Positions 1 through 6,152 of a stretch of 6,152 nt of DNA are shown piece after piece. Below the pieces are notes generated by a model. That model ran no database searches. It was given only the letters and a program-made list of their open reading frames with translations, and was not told the DNA's origin. This DNA is from an uncultured Lysobacteraceae bacterium (GTDB taxonomy: Bacteria > Pseudomonadota > Gammaproteobacteria > Xanthomonadales > Xanthomonadaceae): the NCBI GenBank assembly GCA_946886995.1, contig CAMPJU010000088.1, forward strand, positions 1 to 6,152, given 5' to 3'. Position 1 is the stretch's first letter; each line of letters starts with the position of its first letter. A program made the translations under genes and the position numbers.

Positions 1-1292
1 TCGACCTGATGGAGAAGTTCGCCGAGTACGGCTTCAACAAGTCGCACTCGGCCGCGTATGCGCTGGTCGCCTACCAGACTGCCTGGCTGAAGGTGCACTA
101 CCCCGCCGAGTTCATGGCGGCCGTGCTGTCGTCGGACATGGACAACACGGACAAGGTCACCGGCTTCCTGGCCGAGGCACGCACGATGGGGCTGGACGTG
201 CTGCCGCCGGACGTCAACGCATCCGCCTACATGTTCGAAGCGACCGCGGACGACACCGTCCGTTACGGCCTGGGCGCCATCAAGGGCGTGGGTCGCGGCG
301 CCTGCGAGGCCATCGCCGAAGAGCGGGCGCGCGGGGGCGAGTTCCGGGACCTCGGCGACTTCTGCCAGCGCGTCGACTCCACCCGCCTCAACAAGCGCGT
401 GCTCGAGGCACTGGTCAACTCCGGCGCGCTCGATGCACTCGGGCGCAACCGCCCGTCACTGCTGTTGCAGCTGCCGGAAGTGCTGCGCGCCACCGAGCAA
501 CTGGCGCGCGAGCGCGAAGCCGGCCAGGTCTCGCTGTTCGGCGGCGGGCTGTCCGTCGACGCCGCCGGCGCCGCGCCCGGACTGGCGCTGTCGCTGCCCG
601 AGGTCGACGACTGGCCACTGGCGCAGAAGCTGCTGGGCGAGCGCGAAACCCTCGGCCACTACCTCAGCGGGCATCCGTTCGATCCGTACCGCGACGAGCT
701 CCGCCAGCTGGTGGGCCACGACCTGGGCGAGCTGGACGCCTTGTGGGAATCGCGCCCCGACAGCGCGCGCAGTGGCTGGCGGCCGGAGCTGGACACCGTC
801 GTCGCGGGACAGGTCGTGGCGGTGCGCAAGAAGGGCGACAGCCAGGTGTTCGTGCTCATCGAGGACGGGCGCGGGCGGCTGGAGTGCGCCTTCTTCGCCG
901 AGGCGGCGCATGCACACGGCGCGCTGCTCACCCGCGACCGGCTGCTCGTCATCCAGGGCGGCCTGCGCGAGGACAGCTTCACCGGCGGCTTCTCGCTGAA
1001 GGCGAACCAGTGCTGGGACTACGGCACGCTGTGCGCGCAGCACGCGCGGCGGCTGTCGTTGCGCCTCGACCTGCGCGTGCCCGGCACCTGGGAGCGGGTC
1101 GACGAACTGCTGGCGCGCCACCGCCCGGGACCGACGCCGCTGCGGATCGACCTGCTCCGTCCCGGCGCCGCCGGCATGCTCGACCTCAACGGCAGCCATG
1201 CCGTGCGGGTCGACGCGGACCTGGCGGGTGCGCTGCGCGCCGTTCCCGGCGTCCGCGCGGTCAGGGTGGCGGTCGACAAGCCCTGGGGCTAG
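1..1292 (+). CDS. dnaE: DNA polymerase III alpha subunit, C-terminal part (5' truncated by window edge)
   Basis: Catalytic subunit of the replicative DNA polymerase III, acting in the cytoplasm at the replication fork. The reading frame is already open at base 3 and gives 429 residues ending in TAG at 1290-1292. Family proteins are roughly 1,150-1,200 residues, so the PHP domain and the catalytic palm lie upstream of the window. The segment opens with the highly conserved MEKFAEYGFNKSHSAAYALV block (bases 9-68). Next come the helix-hairpin-helix region (about bases 200-340, with YGLGAIKGVG), an internal beta-clamp-binding motif QVSLF (bases 525-539, fitting the QxxLF consensus), an OB-fold (about bases 790-1020, with VAGQVVAVRKKG) and the C-terminal domain involved in tau/clamp-loader contacts. 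The frame is intact. The stop codon overlaps the stop of the convergent kinase gene. The ATG at base 9 is internal, not the true start. Identification is from recalled family sequence and is very secure. Confidence 0.97.
   Translation, partial: DLMEKFAEYGFNKSHSAAYALVAYQTAWLKVHYPAEFMAAVLSSDMDNTDKVTGFLAEARTMGLDVLPPDVNASAYMFEATADDTVRYGLGAIKGVGRGACEAIAEERARGGEFRDLGDFCQRVDSTRLNKRVLEALVNSGALDALGRNRPSLLLQLPEVLRATEQLAREREAGQVSLFGGGLSVDAAGAAPGLALSLPEVDDWPLAQKLLGERETLGHYLSGHPFDPYRDELRQLVGHDLGELDALWESRPDSARSGWRPELDTVVAGQVVAVRKKGDSQVFVLIEDGRGRLECAFFAEAAHAHGALLTRDRLLVIQGGLREDSFTGGFSLKANQCWDYGTLCAQHARRLSLRLDLRVPGTWERVDELLARHRPGPTPLRIDLLRPGAAGMLDLNGSHAVRVDADLAGALRAVPGVRAVRVAVDKPWG
1289..1292. other. Shared palindromic CTAG supplying stop codons to convergent genes
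   Basis: Bases 1290-1292 read TAG on the plus strand and end dnaE. Bases 1289-1291 read TAG on the minus strand and end the hybrid kinase gene. The two coding regions therefore meet tail to tail with a 4-base overlap and no intergenic sequence, so there is no room for a conventional terminator between them. This is read directly from the sequence, and both C-termini look natural for their families. Confidence 0.95.
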
Positions 1293-3184
1293 TCCGCGGC
1301 ACCCGCCGACCTGTATCCGGCCAGGCACTGCACCAGCCCTGCCTCATCGATGGGCTTCGAGACGTAGGCATCGAACCCCGCTTCGAGCGCGCGGGTGCGA
1401 TCGGCTTCGCCCGCGAATGCAGTCAATGCCACGGCCGGCATGCGGCGGATCGCCTCGCGTGCGTCCGCGCGCACCTGGCGGACCAGCCAGTGTCCGTCAT
1501 GTCCGGGCATGCCGATGTCGCTCACCAGCACGTCGGGCGCCACCTCCGCCAGCATCGCCAACGCCCGTGGGGCGGAGTCCGCGACGTCCACCTGCGCGCC
1601 ATGCGCCTCGAGGATCGCCCGCACAAGCGCGCGCGCATCGGCATCGTCCTCGACCAGCAACACCCGCAGGCCGGCCAGAGGCGCACCCGCCTGCGGTGGT
1701 TCGCCGGGGGCCGCGCCGGACGGTGGCGTCTCGTCCCCGGCGTCGCGGCGCTGTTCGGCGGGCACCGGGAGGCAGAAGGAGAAGCGCGCACCGTGCCCGG
1801 GCCCGTCGCTCGTCGCGGAAATCTCGCCGCCATGCAGTTCCACCAGCTGCCGCGCGATCGCCAGGCCCAGCCCGAGGCCGCCATGCGGACGCGTGACCGA
1901 ACTGTCCGCCTGCCGGAACCGGTCGAACACGAACGGCAGGAACGCGGGATCGATCCCCGCGCCGGTGTCGACGACGTCCACGCAGATCACGCTTTCCTCG
2001 GTGCGCGCGCGCACCTGTACGGTGCCGCCGGCCGGCGTGAACTTCACCGCGTTCGCAAGCAGGTTCCACAGCACCTGCTGGATCCGGTGCCGGTCGCCGC
2101 GCACCCGCAGCCCCCGCTCGACGTCGACCGCGACCGCGATGCCCTTCGCCTCCGCCGCGAGCGCGACCGACTCGACGGCATCGGCCACGACGTCCTCCAG
2201 CGCGAACACGCCCACGTCCAGCCGCACCTTCCCGGAAATGATGCGGCTCATCTCGAGCAGGTCGTCGATGATCCGGTTCATCGACGTGGCGCTGCGACCG
2301 ATCACCTGGGCCGCCTCGACCACGCGCGGGTTGTCGGGGGCGAACCGCGGCAGCATCTGCGCCCAGCCGGAGATCGGCGTCATCGGCGTGCGCAACTCGT
2401 GCGATACCGTCGCCAGGAACTCGTCCTTCAGCCGGCTGGCGGCGAGGGCTTCCTGGCGCGACGCCCGCAAGGCCTCGTCCTGCTGCTCGATGCGCTCGAG
2501 CATCTCGTTGAAGGTCCGGGTGAACCCCGCGATTTCGTCCGCGCCGGGTTCGCCGGGGGAACCGACGTCGGCGCGCACGCTGTAATCGCGGCTTTCGGCG
2601 ACGTGCCGCGCCGTGAGGTCGAGCCGCTCCAACCGGCGGACCAGCACCCGCGCGCCCTTGCGCGCGGCGAACGCGCTCAGGCTCAACGCCAGCAGGCCGA
2701 TGCCCACCGACCGCAACACGTTCCAGAGCAGGTCCGAGCGCAACGAGGCGAGGTCGTACACGACTTCGAGCGTGCCCAGCCGGTCGTCGCGCTCCTGCAC
2801 GGGCAGGACGACGACATAGGCACCGTCGCGGGGATCTTCGCCCGCGGCCCGGCGCCGTTGCGCGAGTTTCGCGGCCGGATCCACGTAGCGCGCGAAGACC
2901 GTCCCGTCCGGTGCATACAGCGTCGCGAGATGCACGTCGCCGAGGGCCCCGAGCCCGTCGAGTACCTCCGTGGCGGTGCCGACGTCGCCGAAACCCATCG
3001 GCGCCGCGCTGTTGAGCGCCGCGATCGAAGCCTGCACGCGCAACGATTCGAACGCGACTTCCTTGAAACGCGCGTGGTTCGCCGCGGACAGGACCACGGT
3101 GACCAGCCCGATCGCGATGGCACTGGTCACCAGCACCAGCTGCGTGATCCTGTCCCCCAGCGAGGTCGCCCGCAGCCCGTTCAC
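1289..3184 (-). CDS. Hybrid sensor histidine kinase: TM-CHASE8-like-TM-HAMP-HisKA-HATPase-REC
   Basis: Inner-membrane hybrid histidine kinase of 631 residues. It should autophosphorylate on His in response to a periplasmic signal and pass phosphate to its own receiver. Segments in order: TM1 about 12-34; a periplasmic domain about 35-150 resembling the CHASE8 sensor of YfiN (LYAPDGTVFARY at 89-100); TM2 about 152-174; HAMP about 175-232; HisKA with phosphoacceptor H262 in SHELRTP; HATPase_c with N box N374/N378, G1 box DTGAGI (407-412), F box near 418-423 and G2 box GGLGLGL (435-441); a Pro/Ala/Gly-rich linker about 477-505; and REC about 506-625 with D513/D514, phosphoacceptor D556, T588 and K610. 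All catalytic residues are present. The GTG start at 3182-3184 overlaps the stop of the upstream yfiR-like gene (GTGA). The frame stays open upstream to an ATG at 3605-3607, but that Arg-rich extension is an antisense-type shadow of the yfiR-like gene. There is no Hpt or DNA-binding domain, so the output partner must lie elsewhere. Domain identity is strong; the signal is unknown. Confidence 0.93.
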   Translation of the reverse strand: MNGLRATSLGDRITQLVLVTSAIAIGLVTVVLSAANHARFKEVAFESLRVQASIAALNSAAPMGFGDVGTATEVLDGLGALGDVHLATLYAPDGTVFARYVDPAAKLAQRRRAAGEDPRDGAYVVVLPVQERDDRLGTLEVVYDLASLRSDLLWNVLRSVGIGLLALSLSAFAARKGARVLVRRLERLDLTARHVAESRDYSVRADVGSPGEPGADEIAGFTRTFNEMLERIEQQDEALRASRQEALAASRLKDEFLATVSHELRTPMTPISGWAQMLPRFAPDNPRVVEAAQVIGRSATSMNRIIDDLLEMSRIISGKVRLDVGVFALEDVVADAVESVALAAEAKGIAVAVDVERGLRVRGDRHRIQQVLWNLLANAVKFTPAGGTVQVRARTEESVICVDVVDTGAGIDPAFLPFVFDRFRQADSSVTRPHGGLGLGLAIARQLVELHGGEISATSDGPGHGARFSFCLPVPAEQRRDAGDETPPSGAAPGEPPQAGAPLAGLRVLLVEDDADARALVRAILEAHGAQVDVADSAPRALAMLAEVAPDVLVSDIGMPGHDGHWLVRQVRADAREAIRRMPAVALTAFAGEADRTRALEAGFDAYVSKPIDEAGLVQCLAGYRSAGAAD

Positions 3185-3774
3185 GGGGTCGTGTCCCGCG
3201 CGAGCTTGAGCACCTTCGCGCTGACCGTCAGCCCGCCCTGCCGGATCGCCCCGGGATTGGCGACGAACCCGACCCGGGAACCGGAGACCACCAGTCCCAG
3301 CATCCCGCCGGCGCGCACGAACCCCGCCGAATCCCCCACGGTCAGGATCGGGGCGCCCTGCAGCAGGTCGATGGCGTCCTCCGCCGCGACGCCACCGCTG
3401 CGGTCGACGAACACCACGTGGGCGGCACGCAACACGTCGCGTTGTCGTTGCATGCGGTCGCCGTCGACCTGCCTGACTTCGATGCGGCGTCCCTGCACCG
3501 TGCCGGCGGCGTGGGCCACTTCGCGGACCGCATCGGCGACCGCCTCCGAGCCGACGACGACCAGCACGCACGGCGCCCCGTCCCCTGCAAACCGGCTGCG
3601 GGGCCATTCGGTGAAGCGGATGAAGTTGACCAGGAACGCACCCTCGACGCGCGCGCGCGAGTCGCCACCCTGGGGCTCGGCCATCGCCGGCCCCGCCGGC
3701 CCCAGCGCGACGAGCGCGGCCAGCACCACGGCCGCCAGCGACCGCCGGAGGCGCTGTCCGTCAGTCACCTGCAT
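3181..3774 (-). CDS. YfiR-family (DUF4154) periplasmic regulator
   Basis: Predicted exported 197-residue protein of the YfiR/DUF4154 family. In Pseudomonas aeruginosa, YfiR sits in the periplasm and holds the membrane protein YfiN inactive. The N-terminus has a basic n-region (RLRR, 8-11), a hydrophobic core (about 12-29) and a likely signal peptidase I site after AMA at residue 32. The mature part has the family pattern: AFLVNFIRFTEWP (46-58), a CVLVVVG strand (69-75), ILTVGDSAGF (143-152), RAGGMLGLV (154-162) and a closing AKVLKLAR (186-193). There is only one cysteine (C69), whereas P. aeruginosa YfiR carries disulfide-forming cysteines. The ATG at 3772-3774 lies inside the end of the receptor gene (14-base overlap) and has no obvious Shine-Dalgarno, which suggests translational coupling. 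A GTG two codons further in (3766-3768) is an alternative. An upstream ATG at 3799-3801 would add nine residues before the signal peptide and is less likely. The stop overlaps the kinase start. Partner inference: the CHASE8-like domain of the kinase. Confidence 0.88.
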   Translation of the reverse strand: MQVTDGQRLRRSLAAVVLAALVALGPAGPAMAEPQGGDSRARVEGAFLVNFIRFTEWPRSRFAGDGAPCVLVVVGSEAVADAVREVAHAAGTVQGRRIEVRQVDGDRMQRQRDVLRAAHVVFVDRSGGVAAEDAIDLLQGAPILTVGDSAGFVRAGGMLGLVVSGSRVGFVANPGAIRQGGLTVSAKVLKLARDTTP

Positions 3775-5761
3775 CGATCGTGATCTGCGCGTACACGCCA
3801 CGCGGCACCTGCGCCCCGCTGCCTTCGGAATGACCTTCCTCCAGCAGGTTCTGGCCCCAGACCGAGAGCTCCACCGCAGGCGACAGGCGCCAGGTCACCC
3901 CGAGGTCCAGCCGGGTATAGGCCGGGACGCCCAGGAACGGGACCTCGTCGACGTAGTACGCCGCGCCGTTGAGTTCCAGCGATTCGCCCAGGTCGTAGTT
4001 CGAGCGCAGCTGCGCCAGCTGGCGCGGGAACCCGATTTCGTCGAACTGGAGCACCGGGCCGTCGATGCGCGTGTGCAGGCGGCTGTACGACGCCTCCATC
4101 GCCCAGCGGTCGGTCCAGCGCATCGCGGCCACGATGTCGCCGCCCCAGGTCGCGCCGCTCGCGTCGTCGTTGAAGGTGCCGAAGATCGACGGCGGGACGC
4201 CCACCAGCCGTTCGTAGTCGTTGTAGAAAATAGTGGTCCCGATCGCCAGCCGCGGCGAGACCTGGATCCGGTGGCCGGCTTCCCACGACAGCAGTTCCTC
4301 GGCGCGCAGGCGATCGTCGCCGGCCAGGCCGAGCGGCACGATCACGCCGTTGGGCACACCGGTCGTCAGCAGTCCGGCATCCACGTAACCGAAGACCAGC
4401 AGCCCGTCTTCCTCCAGGCGCGACGGCACGCGTACCGGCCTCGACACCGCGGCCCAGAACGTCTGTTCGTGCGATGGCGTCCACCATGCGCGGATGCTCG
4501 GCTGCCACTGCAGGCCGACGAAATCATGGTCGGTCAGCTTGGTCCCCGCCATGAAATAGAGCGTGTCGTCCACCAGCTCGCTGGTGTTCTGCGCGAACAC
4601 GTTCAACGTCGTCCAGTCGCGCCGTGCCGGGTCGAACTGCAGCACCGGCCCGGGCACCGTCTCGTCACGGGTGCGGTTCCAGCTCGCGCCCCAGACCAGT
4701 GCCTGGCCTTCGCCCCAGTCCGTCCAGCGCCGGAACTCCAGGTCGGCGGTGTCCCGCTCCACCGCGAAGCGCGACGTGTCGCGCTCGCTGTGGTGGGCAT
4801 AGGCCTGGAGCGACCAGCCGGCCTCCGTGGACGGCGCGTGCCCCATCCTCGCCATTGCGTAGCCGCCTCGCACCGTGTCGGCATGCTCGACGACTTCGAA
4901 CTGGTTGTGCTGCCCCGGGACCGGCAGCCGCACGCGCGTGTCGGCGGTCGGGAAACCGTAGGCACCCGCCTGTGCGGAGTACCCCAGCCCGCTGCTCAAC
5001 ACGCCGTCCCACCGCAGGCCGACGCGCAGGCGCGACCAGCCGTCGTGGATGCCCGTGCCCGCCGCGTCCTCGAACTCCGACTGGCTGGCGTATCCGGCCC
5101 ACAGCCGCACCGCCGAATCGGCAGACAGCGTGGCGCCATGCCGCAGGTAGGCGTTGCGTTCCCCGGCGGTACCGGCACCGACCTGCACGACGGTTCCCAG
5201 CGTGTCGCGCGCGTCGCGGGTGATGACGTTGATGACGCCGTTCATGGCGTTCACCCCCCACAACGTGGGCCCCGGCCCGCGGATGACCTCGATGCGCTCC
5301 ACGTCGACCAGGGGCAGGTCGATCGCGTCCCAGAAGGTCGCCGAGATCAGGGGGTCGTACACCAGGCGGCCGTCGATCATGACCAGGTAGCGGTTGGCGG
5401 TGATCGACGACCCGGTCAGGCCGCGCGAGCCGGCGATCCAGCTGCTGGCATTGATCCGGGCCACGAACATCCCGGGCACCATGCGCAGCGCCTCGGGCAG
5501 CGACCGGTGGCCTGCGCGCCGGATCTCCTCGGCGGTGATCACCGTCACCGCGGCCGGTGTCGCGAACTGCGGCTCCGACGTGCCCGCGAGGCTGGTCACC
5601 TCCGTCTGCACCAGTTCCTCGAGGCTCATTTGCGCCAGGCGCTCGGCTTCGCTCGAGGCGTCGCTCGCCGTGCCGGGCCCGGCCGCCGCTGGCGCGCACG
5701 CGAGCACGCACGCCAGGCCGAGCATCGCGGTCGCTTGCCGGTGTCGCATCTGGATTCGCAA
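3761..5761 (-). CDS. TonB-dependent outer-membrane receptor (plug + beta-barrel)
   Basis: Outer-membrane 22-strand-type receptor that imports or senses a ligand using TonB energy; 666 residues from the TTG at 5759-5761. A signal peptide is visible (basic MRHRQ, hydrophobic MLGLACVLAC, cleavage near APAAAG, about residue 27). Then comes MSLEELVQTEVTSLAG (45-60), a stretch typical of receptors in this family and probably including the TonB-contact region. The plug is about 65-182, with AVTVITAEEI (71-80), YLVMIDGRLVYDP (125-137), VERIEVIRGPGPTLWG (154-169) and NAMNGVINVITR (171-182). The remainder is barrel, including FWAAVSRPVRVPSR near 431-445 and WGQNLLEEG near the end. No N-terminal STN signalling domain is present. 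Start choice: AGGAGGGG (5766-5773) is ideally spaced for the TTG, while the in-frame ATG at 5747-5749 (662 residues) is about 18 bases from the AGGAGG core. The C-terminus, ITIDAGD, lacks the usual terminal aromatic residue. First gene of the operon; ligand not deducible. Confidence 0.93.
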   Translation of the reverse strand: MRIQMRHRQATAMLGLACVLACAPAAAGPGTASDASSEAERLAQMSLEELVQTEVTSLAGTSEPQFATPAAVTVITAEEIRRAGHRSLPEALRMVPGMFVARINASSWIAGSRGLTGSSITANRYLVMIDGRLVYDPLISATFWDAIDLPLVDVERIEVIRGPGPTLWGVNAMNGVINVITRDARDTLGTVVQVGAGTAGERNAYLRHGATLSADSAVRLWAGYASQSEFEDAAGTGIHDGWSRLRVGLRWDGVLSSGLGYSAQAGAYGFPTADTRVRLPVPGQHNQFEVVEHADTVRGGYAMARMGHAPSTEAGWSLQAYAHHSERDTSRFAVERDTADLEFRRWTDWGEGQALVWGASWNRTRDETVPGPVLQFDPARRDWTTLNVFAQNTSELVDDTLYFMAGTKLTDHDFVGLQWQPSIRAWWTPSHEQTFWAAVSRPVRVPSRLEEDGLLVFGYVDAGLLTTGVPNGVIVPLGLAGDDRLRAEELLSWEAGHRIQVSPRLAIGTTIFYNDYERLVGVPPSIFGTFNDDASGATWGGDIVAAMRWTDRWAMEASYSRLHTRIDGPVLQFDEIGFPRQLAQLRSNYDLGESLELNGAAYYVDEVPFLGVPAYTRLDLGVTWRLSPAVELSVWGQNLLEEGHSEGSGAQVPRGVYAQITIDAGD

Positions 5762-5868
5762 GGCACCCCTCCTGATGCCGTCGAGGGTACCTGCTCGCCA
5801 TCGATCCGGCGTCAACGGATAGACTGTCGCCCTTCCACCGGCACGCGCCGCCCCCGGACCGGCCCCGC
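5762..5868. promoter_or_regulatory. Divergent intergenic region between receptor operon and accA
   Basis: This 107-base gap is the only non-coding stretch in the window and should contain promoters for both the minus-strand operon and accA. On the minus strand a TTGACG (complement of 5810-5815, five of six to the -35 consensus) is present. The best -10 candidates behind it are poor: AGGTAC at 17-base spacing and TACCCT at 20. On the plus strand TAGACT at 5820-5825 matches four of six of a -10 box, with a weak TCGCCA at 5795-5800 spaced 19 bases upstream. No operator palindrome stands out beyond the short ATCGAT and GGTACC sites. Position makes promoter function very likely; the individual boxes are tentative. 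Confidence 0.4.
5766..5773 (-). promoter_or_regulatory. Strong Shine-Dalgarno for the TonB-dependent receptor
   Basis: The minus strand reads AGGAGGGG, a near-perfect anti-16S match. It lies six bases (from the AGGAGG core) before an in-frame TTG at 5759-5761 and about 18 bases before the first in-frame ATG at 5747-5749. The spacing favours TTG initiation, adding four residues (MRIQ) ahead of MRHRQ. Both starts leave a usable signal peptide. Confidence 0.7.
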
Positions 5869-6152
5869 ATGAACCCGAACTACCTCGACTTCGAGCAGCC
5901 CATCGCCGACCTGGAGGGCAAGATCCAGGAGCTGCGGCATGCCAGCCACGGACCGGCGGTCAACATCGATGCCGAGATCCACGCGCTGCAGGACAAGCTG
6001 CGCCAGCGCACCGCGCACATCTTCCGCGACCTCAGCCCCTGGCAGGTGTCGCAGCTGGCCCGCCACCCGGCGCGGCCCTACACCAACGACTACATCCGGC
6101 TGATGTGCGACGAGTTCCAGGAGCTCGCCGGCGACCGCGCCTACGCCGACGA
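5869..6152 (+). CDS. accA: Acetyl-CoA carboxylase carboxyltransferase subunit alpha, N-terminal part (3' truncated by window edge)
   Basis: Alpha subunit of the carboxyltransferase half of acetyl-CoA carboxylase, which with AccD moves the carboxyl group from biotin on AccB to acetyl-CoA to make malonyl-CoA, the first committed step of fatty-acid synthesis in the cytoplasm. The ATG at 5869-5871 opens a frame running off the window after 94 complete codons; the full protein is normally about 320 residues. The start is [20 protein letters not shown], clearly the AccA N-terminus. It is followed by a helical coiled segment, [16 protein letters not shown] (61-76) and the conserved [13 protein letters not shown] (83-95; the last residue is split by the window edge). 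No clear Shine-Dalgarno precedes the ATG; the nearest purines are GGAC at 5856-5859. In many gammaproteobacteria accA directly follows dnaE, but here the receptor-kinase operon lies between them. The carboxyltransferase active region is beyond the window. Confidence 0.97.
   Translation, partial: MNPNYLDFEQPIADLEGKIQELRHASHGPAVNIDAEIHALQDKLRQRTAHIFRDLSPWQVSQLARHPARPYTNDYIRLMCDEFQELAGDRAYAD

Noticed and set aside
456..1328. 290-residue minus-strand frame antisense to dnaE
   Set aside because: It is a high-GC antisense shadow of an unmistakable dnaE sequence, with no signal peptide or domain pattern.
1250..1330. Bidirectional rho-independent terminator between dnaE and the kinase gene
   Set aside because: No GC stem followed by a T-run is visible on either strand, and the coding regions overlap.
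3185..3607. N-terminal extension of the kinase to an upstream ATG (141 extra residues)
   Set aside because: The extension is Arg/Gly-rich, lies entirely within the well-supported YfiR-like gene in another frame, and would bury the TM1 signal. The GTG at 3182-3184 is better.
5784..5815. Sigma-70 promoter for the receptor operon (TTGACG with TACCCT)
   Set aside because: The -35 is good but the spacer would be 20 bases and the -10 matches only three of six. It is kept only as a tentative note in the intergenic entry.
4665..5870. 401-residue minus-strand frame overlapping the receptor gene
   Set aside because: It is an out-of-frame shadow of the receptor, with Arg/Gly/Ala-rich sequence and no family features.
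743..5872. A stop-free plus-strand frame of 1,709 codons across almost the whole window
   Set aside because: Its codons are exact reverse complements of the codons of the receptor and kinase genes, so it is open simply because those genes use no TTA, CTA or TCA codons. The product is Arg/Pro/His-rich low-complexity sequence with no recognisable domain, and it crosses three genes with clear family identity.
5812..6066. 84-residue minus-strand frame antisense to accA
   Set aside because: It is the complement of the conserved AccA N-terminus and occupies the accA upstream region; nothing supports expression.

Overview
This high-GC window most likely comes from a gammaproteobacterium of the Lysobacteraceae/Xanthomonadaceae (Lysobacter, Luteimonas or Stenotrophomonas-like). 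The clues are GC-rich third codon positions, an AccA N-terminus that resembles xanthomonad AccA as I remember it, and a dnaE/accA frame. The taxonomic call is inference from sequence feel; no database was searched.

Layout. (1) 1-1292, plus strand: the 3' end of dnaE, the replicative DNA polymerase III alpha subunit, with its fingers/HhH region, beta-clamp motif, OB fold and C-terminal domain. (2) 1289-5761, minus strand: a compact three-gene cluster, read from right to left. It encodes a TonB-dependent outer-membrane receptor (3761-5761), a small exported YfiR/DUF4154-family protein (3181-3774), and a membrane-bound hybrid histidine kinase with a YfiN-like CHASE8-type periplasmic sensor and a C-terminal receiver (1289-3184). 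Neighbouring genes overlap by 14 and 4 bases, so this is almost certainly one operon with coupled translation. (3) 5762-5868: the only real intergenic gap, which must serve two divergent genes. (4) 5869-6152, plus strand: the 5' end of accA, the carboxyltransferase alpha subunit of acetyl-CoA carboxylase.

How it fits together. dnaE and accA are housekeeping genes that are adjacent in many gammaproteobacteria (for example E. coli). Here they are separated by a signalling operon on the opposite strand. The operon has the logic of the Pseudomonas YfiBNR system: an outer-membrane component, a periplasmic YfiR regulator, and an inner-membrane protein with a CHASE8-HAMP front end. Two parts differ. 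The outer-membrane part is a TonB-dependent receptor instead of the YfiB lipoprotein, and the output is a histidine kinase plus receiver instead of a GGDEF diguanylate cyclase. The inferred role is to pass the state of the outer-membrane receptor, or envelope status, through YfiR to a phosphorelay. The ligand and the downstream partner are not visible here.

No tRNA, rRNA, CRISPR, insertion sequence or clear rho-independent terminator was seen. At the left end dnaE and the kinase gene share a single CTAG that gives both stop codons, so no terminator space lies between them.
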